In this document: piece after piece, positions 9,484 to 18,853 of the stretch
How positions within the stretch are numbered: position 1 is the stretch's first letter
How the letters are laid out: every line of letters starts with the position of its first letter
Assembly: GCA_946965045.2 (NCBI GenBank)
Contig: OX337232.1
Location: forward strand, 1 to 64,000
Length of the DNA stretch: 64,000 nucleotides
DNA from: Epithemia pelagica
Taxonomy: Eukaryota; Bacillariophyta; Bacillariophyceae; Surirellales; Surirellaceae
Direction of reading: 5' to 3'
Made by a program: the position numbers and the translations under genes
The notes under the pieces: generated by a model
Database searches by the model: none
The model's input: the letters and a program-made list of their open reading frames with translations, nothing else
Told to the model about the DNA's origin: nothing

Positions 9484-10603
9484 TGGAAGCAATAAATCCA
9501 GGTGATGAGACCCTCAGTGACCCACCATCTGCAGTGTCCTTCTTCAAAAGTAGTCTCCCAACACAGTATCTCACGATCGTAGTGTGATAATGAACATTGG
9601 GAATGGTCTCCAATGCAGCTTGTGCGATCAAACTGGCAATTGACCGCATTCTTGTAGGTGATTCTTTGGCAAAGAACAAATTTTGGTCAGTCCTCCACAG
9701 AAACACAAGCAGCTTCATCAGCTCAGGGACCAGCCTCTTGGGATACTTAGTGAAGACAAAGGTTGTATGACTTGAAAAGCCACCATCCAATTTTGATCCT
9801 TGTTGAAAAGCCAATAGTCTTGCACGGAAATTGGCTGGGACCATCTGGACATGCATCGGCGCAAGCTTGGTCAGCCATCTCTTTCCCTCCTCCAAGACAA
9901 CCTGAATCAAGACCGGTTGATTGGTAAGGTTGCTGTCTTCATGAATCATGTCAAATAGCTTGTTCATGTGTTCTCCAAAGGAGCCTTCCTTCCCATGAAC
10001 CAATGGGTGAAAGATGGGAGTGAACACCCGTAGCTGGTCGGGAGCAATCTCTAGAGTCTTTTGGATAGTGTCAGATGTGATGTCGAAACATGTGGGGCCT
10101 TGTTGAGTAAAGTGTGCTCGAATAGCCTGCAATGACACCCATCTCCAGCAGGTAGACAAAACAAGAACCTCTTGTATAGGGACAGCCCCACAAGTCCTCT
10201 TGGAATGCAAGTATTGCTTCATGTTGGACAATTTGGGTGACCCAACAATGCACTTGCACGAATATCCTACCAATTTCTCATCTGTAAGATACTGCACAAC
10301 GGATGAAAAATTCTGTCTCACTTGGTCCTCTTTATTCTTTCTCATGCTCTGCAGTCTCAAATTCTCTCCCATGGAAACTGTGATTCCATGGGAGTTGAAG
10401 TGTTGTTGCATGGACCACAACAAAGCCCCAAATGGTTTGTCACAGACCCGACATCCGAAACCAAAGGGAGTCACCAAGGTCATTTCTTCACACGACAATC
10501 CAACATTGCTCATTCCTCCACCATTGCAGAGTCTTATCTTTTTCATGGGCCTTCTCCTTGAAGGAGATGAGGTCCCCGGCCCAACGGTAGAAATGGGAGC
10601 CAT
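9478..10603 (-). pseudogene. Zinc-finger/TLH-like N-terminal fragment, member E
   Basis: Very close to member B through the two fingers and the MVPANFRARLLAFQQGSK region. The start is the Met at 10603. The coding sequence is cut at ...SSPGFIASTL inside CCACCCTAATAG, the V3 junction; the last ~20 codons of the open frame to 9425 are translated V repeat. Member B reads ATAGGGTGGAAGC at the same place, so the junction shares TAGGG microhomology. Confidence 0.75.
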
Positions 10604-11074
10604 TGTCAACAAGAGTCTTTTCGATGTGACGGTTCACAAAAGAAACCAGGTACAACGCAAGGTCATTCACTCACTATCTTCATGTGAAAGAGGCCCTAAG
10701 CAAGGTCATTCACTACAAAATCTGGCAACGAATGAGGCCCTTAGCACAAGAATGTCTGGCTGTGAAGAAGGCCCTAATGATTATCATTGAGACAAAACTC
10801 CTTTAGCGTTAGTCCCTATCCATGTTGTCATGTAACAATGGTCATATTGAATACAATCGCGCGGGAGAAAAAATGGCGCACCAGAGCCCGGCTTAATTGG
10901 TTTTGGAGCTCAAGTGCAAAGTGGCATATCAAAACCAAAGCTCATGTGCAAAAAGGGCCATACCTATCTGCACCGATGGGAGCTCATATGCAAAATATGC
11001 ACCTCAAGTGCAACCTGTAGAAAGCTACGGGCTCTGGTACAAAAACTAGAATCTAGACCTAAATTTCCTTAGGG
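10604..11074. repeat. 5' flank of member E plus repeat S copy 2
   Basis: Contains GGCCCTAA/GTCATTCACT units (10.66-10.78 kb), then repeat S copy 2 from about 10830 ending AAATTTCCTTAGGG (TTAGGG 11069-11074). Together with the 3' part of E (from 9729) this forms a 1,346-bp unit that is repeated next door. Confidence 0.8.
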
Positions 11075-11949
11075 ACCAGCCTCTTGGGATACTTAGTGAA
11101 GACAAAGGTTGTATGACTTGAAAAGCCACCATCCAATTTTGATCCTTGTTGAAAAGCCAATAGTCTTGCACGGAAATTGGCTGGGACCATCTGGACATGC
11201 ATCGGCGCAAGCTTGGTCAGCCATCTTTTTCCTTCCTCCAAGACAACCTGAAACAAGACCGGTTGATTGGTAAGGTTGCTGTCTTCATGAATCATGTGAA
11301 ATAGCTTGTTCATGTGTTCTCCAAAGGAGCCTTCCTTCCCATGAACCAATGGGTGAAAGATGGGAGTGAACACCCGTAGCTGGTTGGGAGCAATCTCTAG
11401 AGTCTTTTGGATAGTGTCAGATGTGATGTCGAAACATGTGGGGCCCTGTTGAGTAAAGTGTGCTCGAATAGCCTGCAATGACACCCATCTCCAGCAGGTA
11501 GACAAAACAAGAACCTCTTGTATAGGGACAGCCCCACAAGTCCTCTTGGAATGCAAGTGTCGCTTCATGTTGGACAATTTGGGAGACCCAACAATGCACT
11601 TGCATGAATATCCTGCCAATTTCTCATCTGTAAGATACTGCACAACGGATGAAAAATTCTGTCTCACTTGGTCCTCTTTATTCTTTCTCATGCTCTGCAG
11701 TCTCAAATTCTCTCCCATGGAAACTGTGATTCCATGGGAGTTGAAGTGTCGTTGCATGGACCACAACAAAGCCCCAAATGGTTTGTCACAGACCCGACAT
11801 CCGAAACCAAAGGGAGTCACCAAGGTCATTTCTTCACACGACAATCCAACATTGCTCATTCCTCCACCATTGCAGAGTCTTATCTTTTTCATGGGCCTTC
11901 TCCTTGAAGGAGATGAGGTCCCCGGCCCAACGGTAGAAATGGGAGCCAT
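11069..11949 (-). pseudogene. Zinc-finger/TLH-like N-terminal fragment, member F
   Basis: A near-identical tandem duplicate of the 5' part of E. The start is the Met at 11949. Coding is cut at ...KYPKRLVP, followed by CCCTAAGG of the S2 junction and the artificial tail KEI. Fingers and basic tail are intact. The E-side and F-side units (9729-11074 and 11075-12420) have the same length, 1,346 bp, and very few differences, so the duplication is recent. Confidence 0.8.
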
Positions 11950-12420
11950 TGTCAACAAGAGTCTTTTCGATGTGACGGTTCACAAAAGAAACCAGGTACA
12001 ACGCAAGGTCATTCACTCACTATCTTCATGTGAAAGAGGCCCTAAGCAAGGTCATTCACTACAAAATCTGGCAACGAATGAGGCCCTTAGCACAAGAATG
12101 TCTGGCTGTGAAGAAGGCCCTAATGATTATCATTGAGACAAAACTCCTTTAGCGTTAGTCCCTATCCATGTTGTCATGTAACAATGGTCATATTGAATAC
12201 AATCGCGCGGGAGAAAAAATGGCGCACCAGAGCCCGGCTTAATTGGTTTTGGAGCTCAAGTGCAAAGTGGCATATCAAAACCAAGGCTCAAGTGCAAAAA
12301 GGGCCATACCTAGCTGTACCTATGGGAGCTCATATGCAAAATATGCAGCTCAAGTGCAACCTGTAGAAAGCTACGGGCTCTGGTACAAAAACTAGAATCT
12401 AGACCTAAATTTCCTTAGGG
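11950..12420. repeat. 5' flank of member F plus repeat S copy 3
   Basis: GGCCCTAA/GTCATTCACT units, then repeat S copy 3 with iterons at 12254, 12286, 12328 and 12348, the core CTACGGGCTCTGGTAC and the end TTAGGG at 12415-12420. Confidence 0.85.
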
Positions 12421-12941
12421 TCAGGAATGAAGACAATGATGCGGAAAAGGCTGAATCCTATCTGGCAAGGCTTACAAGAGAATGCATTGTGTGCAAGGAG
12501 GCAGGATGCAATGGTGAAAGCTGTCTGCCCTATGGAGCATGCTTCAACTGTGGTCAGCCAGGTCACCAGAGAGGACAGTGCCGAGTCGATTTCCAAACAG
12601 TCTTGAGCAACAAGGCCTGCTTTTACTGCTTTGATGTGTTCAGCAGGCGCGGCTACAAGCAACACAATCCCAGTGCATGTCCTTTACAACGAAGATTGAA
12701 GCGGCTGATGATCGATGTATATGAGTCAAGGAAGACCAATGGACAATCCAGAGCAATGACTGATTTCATGTCCAAAGTAACATGCGACAGCCATTCGTTT
12801 CATGATTTTCTGTGTCAGAGTGTTGAACAACGGATGGGCATGACAGTGACACAGACACCTCATGCAACCACAGCAGCCAGACCGTCTGTGGCACGACCAG
12901 CTCTACCAAGGAATCCATATGCAAAGAAAGCATTCAAGTAG
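12421..12941 (+). pseudogene. Cys/His-rich C-terminal tail fragment (zinc knuckle), 5'-truncated
   Basis: The frame is open right across the TTAGGG joint and has no ATG before the Cys cluster, so this is the 3' end of a longer gene cut at its 5' side. It shows CIVCKEAGC, a CCHC knuckle CFNCGQPGHQRGQC (C-x2-C-x4-H-x4-C), then CFYCFDVF...H...C and a basic tail ending YAKKAFK. Known: fungal telomere-linked RecQ helicases end in a comparable run of C-x2-C...H...C groups after the helicase core. Inferred: this is the tail of the same protein family whose head is members A-F. It could also be a retroelement Gag-type knuckle, but the repeated CFxC spacing and lack of other Gag features argue against that. 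Confidence 0.55.
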
Positions 12942-13429
12942 ATAGTATTAAGTTAGTAGTTACCGTGTGTCGGGTTAAAGACCATCATCAAAAGACCCAT
13001 AGAAGAGTCATCTCACAAAAAATCTAATCACGTCTCACAAAAAAATATTAGGCCCAAAGAAGGGTCATTTCACACAAAAATCTGACCCAGTCACACATGT
13101 AGTGACGGGAAATGATACTACTCGAGCTAAGACTAACTAATAAGCATGGGCATAGGTATGACTAGAATAGGGCTGTTCTTGCGGGCTGTTCCGCAGTGGG
13201 ACAGCAGGCTGTTCTACAGTGGGACAGGGCACTTCTGCAGTGGGACAGAGGGCGATTCTGCAGTGGGACAAGTGGGATGGGGGCTGTTCTGCAGTGGGAC
13301 GCTAGAGTCTACGTAGGCCTACGGACAGGCACTTTCTCCTTAGAGTAAGCCATGACACTGGATGCAAAACTAATAACTAAAACGCCTACGAACAATCCCC
13401 TTTCGTGACGTTATTGAAAAACTTGTTTA
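12942..13429. other. Intergenic with GGCCC/GTCAT units and a degenerate minisatellite
   Basis: 12970-13085 holds AAGACCC/GAGTCAT and GGCCCAAAGAAGGGTCAT units like those upstream of the zinc-finger genes. 13170-13300 is a minisatellite of about five imperfect ~23-bp units with the core CTGTTCTGCAGTGGGACAG. It is the border between subtelomere and single-copy DNA. No coding sequence seen. Confidence 0.6.
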
Positions 13430-15259
13430 CTATGGTTCAGGCACTTCGAGCTCCAATCCGACGTAGTAGTTTTGGGCCAACCAGGGCAGTGCAGTGGGTC
13501 GCCATTCATAGACCGCCATGCCCAATCCATTGGCCGTAAAGCAGCCCTTGAAGGCCTGGTTCCAAAAGGTGAATTGGGGACGACCCGTTCCAGTCGTTGT
13601 TGCGGTGGTGCGTTTGGGTTGGTACTGTCCCTCTTGGATCACGGCTTGATACAAGGCTTGTCGCGCCGCCGGAATGCCTTCATCTTGGGGCCCCGTGCCA
13701 CCAAAGGTAACCACCGCCACTCGTCGGGGGCCCACCCATGTATACCGACACTCGGGTTCCATGCTTGTCGTCGTCGTCGTGGTACTCGACGATGACGGTT
13801 CCTCGGCTGTCGTGTCTGGTTCGTCCTCATCCTCAACGTGGTTGCTGGTGGCGGGAGACCACACGAGTTGCGATTGAAGTTCGACCGAAAGAGGAATCTG
13901 CCATTGCAACAACACACCATTCGTCGCGTTGTTGTTGTTGTTGCTACTGCGAATTTGGAGTTCGAGCGGCGAGGTGGGGACAAATCGTTCTTGGGTCGGT
14001 CCCACAGTCGATAGGGCCGACACGCCAAAGGCATGACTCGGCAAGACTTGGGCCAATTGCACGGTCCGATCCATGCTGGTATCGACCTCTGTCGGTGTCA
14101 CATACCATCGTCCGGGCCAGTCCCTAATTTCATAGCCACGTCGTTTTTGCACCACAACGTGAGGTTGCACTTCGGCCGACGGTGTCATGCCAATGTGATA
14201 CAAATCCCAAAAGCGCGGCACTAATTGACTGGCGAGGTAGTGATTGCGCAACAGGGACACTTGATCGTTCTTGTTGTTGGTGGTGTCATGTCCACCAAAC
14301 AAGAAATCGTCTTGTTGCACAATACTCCATGATGACGAATCGAGTTGTCGTTCCAATTGCAAGTGGGAGGATCCGACCAAGAGGACCCGAGGTTCCCAGG
14401 CGAATTCGGACCAGGCCACGGACAGTTCTCAATGCAGTTCCATTGAGAGACTGTGCCTCGACAGCAAGAAAACCCAGACGGCAACCGGCACCTTGAATCC
14501 ATTGGAGGCTTTACAATATGCCTTGTACGGCTTTGAACGCGTCGATGTCGCAACTACAGTGGGTCGCCCACTACCCAACGACACGTATAACAATAATAAC
14601 CAACCTTTGTCAGTGGGTGTCTTCCACACCAACTTGGTGGCATAGCCCTTCAACTCCACCCCTTCCTTGTTGTCCGCCGCAGTCCTTTCCATCTCTAATT
14701 CGGCGTCATCATACAAGACCTGATTGATGCCTCAAAACGATCCCATGCGCCATAGGACGACGACTCGCTCGTTTTGCCGTCCGCTCATAGGACTTCCATG
14801 GCTCCGGCTTTGGCGTCGTTAACTTCTTCCTTTTCTTTCTCGCCCCCAAGAAATTCGGCTCCTCAAATGGCCGGTGTGGTCGTCGTCGAGCTTGCGGAAG
14901 TGGTAGTGCGGTCGACCGAACGGCGCGATTGACGACGCTTTGTTGGAATAGTGGGCGTGGATTCCACCGACGACGATGATGACGACGACAGAGTCAAGAC
15001 AAAGCGAGCACGTGTTGGTGGGACGGCAAGACAAACAGAAACGACAGATTGGGGATGATGGCTGTCGTTGATGTGGTGGCTGTGGTGGTCGCAAGGAGGA
15101 CCCTGGAACCCGCATGATGGAAGCATCGTCCGATCGTCGAGCCCCAGCGGTACCTCCTTGCTGAAAGGCCCCTACCACACCGGTGCCTTGGTTCCATTCG
15201 ACGACAACGACGACAACGACGACGACGACAAGCAGCCACAGCATCCGAACCGCCTTCAT
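13430..15259 (-). CDS. SOUL-like heme-binding protein, probably plastid-targeted (multi-exon, model uncertain)
   Basis: The C-terminal exon (13430-14419) matches the SOUL/HEBP pattern: GYEIRDWPGRWYVTPTEVD, a LQWQIPLSVE strand, VAVVTFGGTGP and a final GLGMAVYEWRP strand. The insert near the middle is an Asn/Ser/Thr-rich loop. The same frame continues upstream to about 14719 across one in-frame TGA (14429-14431). A 147-nt GTAGTG...TTGAG intron would remove it, or it is a nonsense mutation. AATCAG at the 5' edge is a plausible splice acceptor. A candidate first exon from the Met at 15259 encodes a hydrophobic poly-Val signal peptide followed by VVGAFQQ, like the AF cleavage motif of diatom plastid presequences. 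The join between 14.72 and 15.1 kb is unresolved. SOUL proteins bind tetrapyrroles. Confidence 0.5.
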
Positions 15260-15793
15260 ATCGTTGGCCCGTTTCCGTCCCACCAAATCCTTGCGTGACA
15301 ATCCACGACCTCGTGGACGCCTTGTCTCGCTCACCAACACATTTAAATTGTGCATCGTTGTCCATGAGTGTTCGGAGCACCTCCACGTGGAAGTGATGAG
15401 ACCGGGTGCGGCTATACTGCAGCTATGCTCTTCTTTTGTGTCGAGAAAAACTTGAATCCCCCAATAGATGCTCGGAAACGGGATTCGATTCAGCCGGAAG
15501 GGTGGACTACCTAATACTCCTAATAGAGAAATATCCCATCCCATTAGATAGTCTCAATGGTGTTTCGAACTGCACAAGACTCTATGTCTCTCTCTTTATA
15601 TATAAATAGAGAGAGAGAGAGACAGAGGATGACAATGAAACACTGGATTAATGGAACGACTGTCCACCCGGTTACGCCAGTCTACAGACTAGGTTCTTCC
15701 CCTCGCTTTTCAATGTTCTGTGGTGGCGGTGGTTGAATAGTTCCCAAAGGATCTGTTTCAGGTAACGAAATACATGCCTCCGCTCCACCATCA
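15260..15793. other. Intergenic
   Basis: Holds a short GA/TA microsatellite near 15597-15625. It is the 5' side of the SOUL-like gene and the 3' side of the NTPase gene. No credible gene seen. Confidence 0.5.
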
Positions 15794-18139
15794 TCAAATC
15801 TGTAGAGCCTCAAAGAGATTGTCAACTCGATCCTGATTGTGTGACGACTTTCGCAAAAGGTTCTTCGGCGAGTCTTCACATGCCACAAAGGCATGCGAAG
15901 AATAGATCTCGGTCTGCTCCAAACTATGACCCAGGTTTTGAACTGCGTTAGAGACACCAAAGTCATCCTGCTCGGGGACGCAAACCAAACGAAAGACATC
16001 CGTATCCGGAAATGGCTTCAAACTCATAGAATTCAGGTTTTCATCCGAAATAGTGGGAGGGTCTAAGCAGCCCAGCAAAATAATGATACACACTGCGGTG
16101 GGTTCCGCTTCATCCTTTCGAAGGCCTTTCAGAAACTCCGTCATCGTGGCCGACCAAAGATCAACATCTGATTTCGAAACGTTGGCCCAATTCTTGACGG
16201 TCACCAGCAGAGGGTGAAACGTGCACCGTACCGGGGAGACCTGTTTTACCCTGATCGATGCCGCAATATCAAAGGCCTTGCAATTCTTGTAGGCATAGCT
16301 GGCAAGACCTGCGAGATAAAGGCGGCTCAAATATGTTTGCTTGCAAAAAGACTTTCCTCGAAAATCATTTCGGCAAACTTGGATAAAAGATATCGTGTTT
16401 GAGGTTTCTCCAGTTCTTTCTTGGGTGGTAAGGATGGCAGCGTCAGAGTCCACCGCTAGATATTCAGTATGGGCATTTCCCTCCGCATCTTCCGGGCTGG
16501 AGTCGGTTGGTTTTCTGCCGCCGCTTTTCAAGAGTCGAAACCATTCGTCCAACGAAACAGAAAAGATTGAGAGTCCTGAGTCAGTCTCTTTTCGCAGCAC
16601 ATCACCGCAGAAAAGCATGTACAACGCGGCAAAAATTTCGACCGCGTCCCCCTTATCGGGTAGACACAATTTGGTGGTGAATGCCTTCTCCGCCTGACGA
16701 GTCCAAAATTGCTTTCCGTAGCCCTGGAGCTCTCCGTCCTGCCACGTTTCGTCCATCAACCGCATGGCCAGGGTCGCGCACAGCGGATCCGGCATAAATG
16801 TCACTTGCGCCAGAGGAGTAGAGGCATTGTTCTCCTGTTGTCGAAAGCTAACCAAACAGGCGTATCCAGAGCTCACCAGCTCGGTCAATGTGTGAAAGGA
16901 GTTGACGATTCCCATCTGCACTCGTGTACCCAAAACGCTGTAGCAGGCAGAAAGATCCTTTTCATAGTTTGCGCATGACAACACCAAACGCTTGGCAAAT
17001 TCTGTCAGCTTTTTCGGATCCAGCGTATTTGTGATATAGTAGTAGGCAAACAACGGTCTTCCGTAGATCACCGCCTCTGGAAATTGTGACTCTGTGGATA
17101 CTACTGCGCTCGTGCTGCGCAGAGTCTCTTGCTCCATCCCTCGCAAGCAAGACATTGTATTCAGCTCAAAAAAGGGCGGATACAACATTTTCTTGTCGCC
17201 TTCACCGGCTTTATAATTCACATATGTGATCGTCGCTGATCGTGAAACACTTCGCCGAGGGGGATCGGGTGGGAAAAAGTTGGAGAGCTCAACTGTCGTT
17301 CCAGCAAAGACGGCAACCACTTGGGCCTTGCGCTTTTTTCGCAGCCACCATCGAATGGCTCGAAACACTAGAGAACCCTTTCCTTCCGCATCAACTCCTT
17401 CCATCAGACCTTGTGCTTCATCGAAAAGAAGTACCACTTTGCCACTCAATCCACGAATAATGCTGTCCATTCTTTCAAAGACGGTCTCCACGATAGTGTC
17501 GGTGGTTTGGACGAGTTGGTGGTCAAAAAACTTGTGTCTAGTTTCCGAGCTGAGATGTACGTCCAGACAGAGGATCGTTTGACAGTGTTGTCCTTCCTGT
17601 TGGTTGTAATGGTCGCGAAACTCGTGAAACAATTTGGTTTTTCCCATTCCACTTGATTGAACAAGTGCAAAGTAGGGCGCCCGAAATTTCATAGAAATCG
17701 CCGAGTTTGTATGCCACAAAAAGAGATTTTCGATGCGTTCCCCAAAGGCTTTCAAGTCGAGGGCGTGCACAAGCTTTGTATCCAAACCATCTACAATGCT
17801 GGGACCTCGATGATTGGATTTGGCCTCTTGAAGTTCCGGGAACAAGATTTTCAAGGCCTCTTTCGCATGATCCTCCGTAAAAGCTGGATAATCCAGAAAA
17901 AGAGCTCCTAGGATATAGTTGACACGACTGTTGTGTTCCTGTTTTTCTGAGAAACGGTTGGTTGACGTGACTTTTTTCAACTTCTGGACAATACTGATGT
18001 CGAAACCATTCTGCTCCACGAATGCTTTCCATTGTGACGACAGTTCGGATCCTTCTTCGTCCATCTCCATGTCGCTTGCATTCATCCTCGTCGAATTGGC
18101 TTTTACTTGCAAGCGAGGCTTTTTCGTTGGACCGCTCAT
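15794..18139 (-). CDS. Crinkler-type P-loop NTPase with C-terminal nuclease-like domain
   Basis: 781 aa, intronless, starting at the Met at 18139 (MSGPTKKPRL). A degenerate Walker A, QSSGMGKT, sits at residues 161-168 with Gln in the usual Gly position. Walker B, VVLLFDEA, is at 235-242 and a sensor-like VVAVFAGTT at 274-282. YGRPLFAYY follows in the middle. The C-terminal part has FHPLLVTVKNW (about 641-651), which resembles the hhhxVKN strand of PD-(D/E)xK-like domains. Known: the SSGxGK(S/T) loop with a GRPL motif and VKN tail is typical of NTPase-nuclease proteins tied to Crinkler families of oomycetes, fungi and algae. Inferred: this is a member, with unknown target. No LFLAK-type secretion header is visible, so it may act inside the cell. 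Confidence 0.6.
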   Translation of the reverse strand: MSGPTKKPRLQVKANSTRMNASDMEMDEEGSELSSQWKAFVEQNGFDISIVQKLKKVTSTNRFSEKQEHNSRVNYILGALFLDYPAFTEDHAKEALKILFPELQEAKSNHRGPSIVDGLDTKLVHALDLKAFGERIENLFLWHTNSAISMKFRAPYFALVQSSGMGKTKLFHEFRDHYNQQEGQHCQTILCLDVHLSSETRHKFFDHQLVQTTDTIVETVFERMDSIIRGLSGKVVLLFDEAQGLMEGVDAEGKGSLVFRAIRWWLRKKRKAQVVAVFAGTTVELSNFFPPDPPRRSVSRSATITYVNYKAGEGDKKMLYPPFFELNTMSCLRGMEQETLRSTSAVVSTESQFPEAVIYGRPLFAYYYITNTLDPKKLTEFAKRLVLSCANYEKDLSACYSVLGTRVQMGIVNSFHTLTELVSSGYACLVSFRQQENNASTPLAQVTFMPDPLCATLAMRLMDETWQDGELQGYGKQFWTRQAEKAFTTKLCLPDKGDAVEIFAALYMLFCGDVLRKETDSGLSIFSVSLDEWFRLLKSGGRKPTDSSPEDAEGNAHTEYLAVDSDAAILTTQERTGETSNTISFIQVCRNDFRGKSFCKQTYLSRLYLAGLASYAYKNCKAFDIAASIRVKQVSPVRCTFHPLLVTVKNWANVSKSDVDLWSATMTEFLKGLRKDEAEPTAVCIIILLGCLDPPTISDENLNSMSLKPFPDTDVFRLVCVPEQDDFGVSNAVQNLGHSLEQTEIYSSHAFVACEDSPKNLLRKSSHNQDRVDNLFEALQI

Positions 18140-18853
18140 CCAGTTGTGGAACGCAAAGGTGGTGTATTCGAATCAATCTCACGCATTGCAAAAGGATTTC
18201 ATGTATATTCGAATAAATCTCACTTCGCATTGCGAATAAGGATTTCCTGCAAGAGGATATGGTTGGAACGGTACACACCGACAGTCCGTCCATCGTCGAA
18301 CAATCCCACTGAGGTTCGTATGGTAGCTAGAAGCTAGCAGGAGTAGCATAGTATCACTAGCTAGCTCTATTTCTCTATTGTTCATGCGAGCCGTCCCAGT
18401 TTGGATCGATGGTGGCATCCCCCCGCGCGATGGACCGTTGCATTGCGCGAGGCGATTCTGTGATCCGTTCGATTCAATGGACACGCGTCTTGCAATATAT
18501 GCTCGGAGTACGCCAGCATTGCAGTGTCCGTGCATATGTACAATATTATAGATCTTTGGTTCGAACCGATCCACAACTCTTATCGCTTATTGTGTATGGA
18601 AAGCGCCTGCGTGACTCTGTTTGAATTCCAAAAAGTGTGTGCGTCTCACAATTTTAAAAGTCCTCGATATCGCTCCCCCGCCGCCGCAACAGATACTCGG
18701 TTGGTGCTCTCATTCTCGTGTCATTCTGCGAGATCCAGGCGCCTTTTGGGTGGGGTTGCTGTTGCGGAAGGAATCATTGACAGATTGACATATTTCCCAA
18801 GAGGCAGACCAAAACGACTACTCCTCCAACGGCACACACCAAACACGACGGTC
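18140..18853. other. Intergenic, divergent promoter region
   Basis: Lies between the minus-strand NTPase gene and the plus-strand gene at 18854, so it probably holds both promoters. It contains CTAGCTAG/GAGTAG-rich words near 18315-18365 and a duplicated ATTCGAAT(C/A)AATCTCAC word at 18166 and 18208. No RNA gene seen. Confidence 0.5.

Noticed and set aside
543-12420. Regularly spaced repeats that could be read as a CRISPR-like array
   Set aside because: Repeats are 150-270 bp, scattered among genes at a eukaryotic telomere, and lack uniform short spacers.
12421-12941. Retrotransposon Gag zinc knuckle
   Set aside because: A CCHC knuckle is present, but there is no protease, reverse transcriptase or LTR nearby, and the repeated CFxC pattern fits a helicase tail better.
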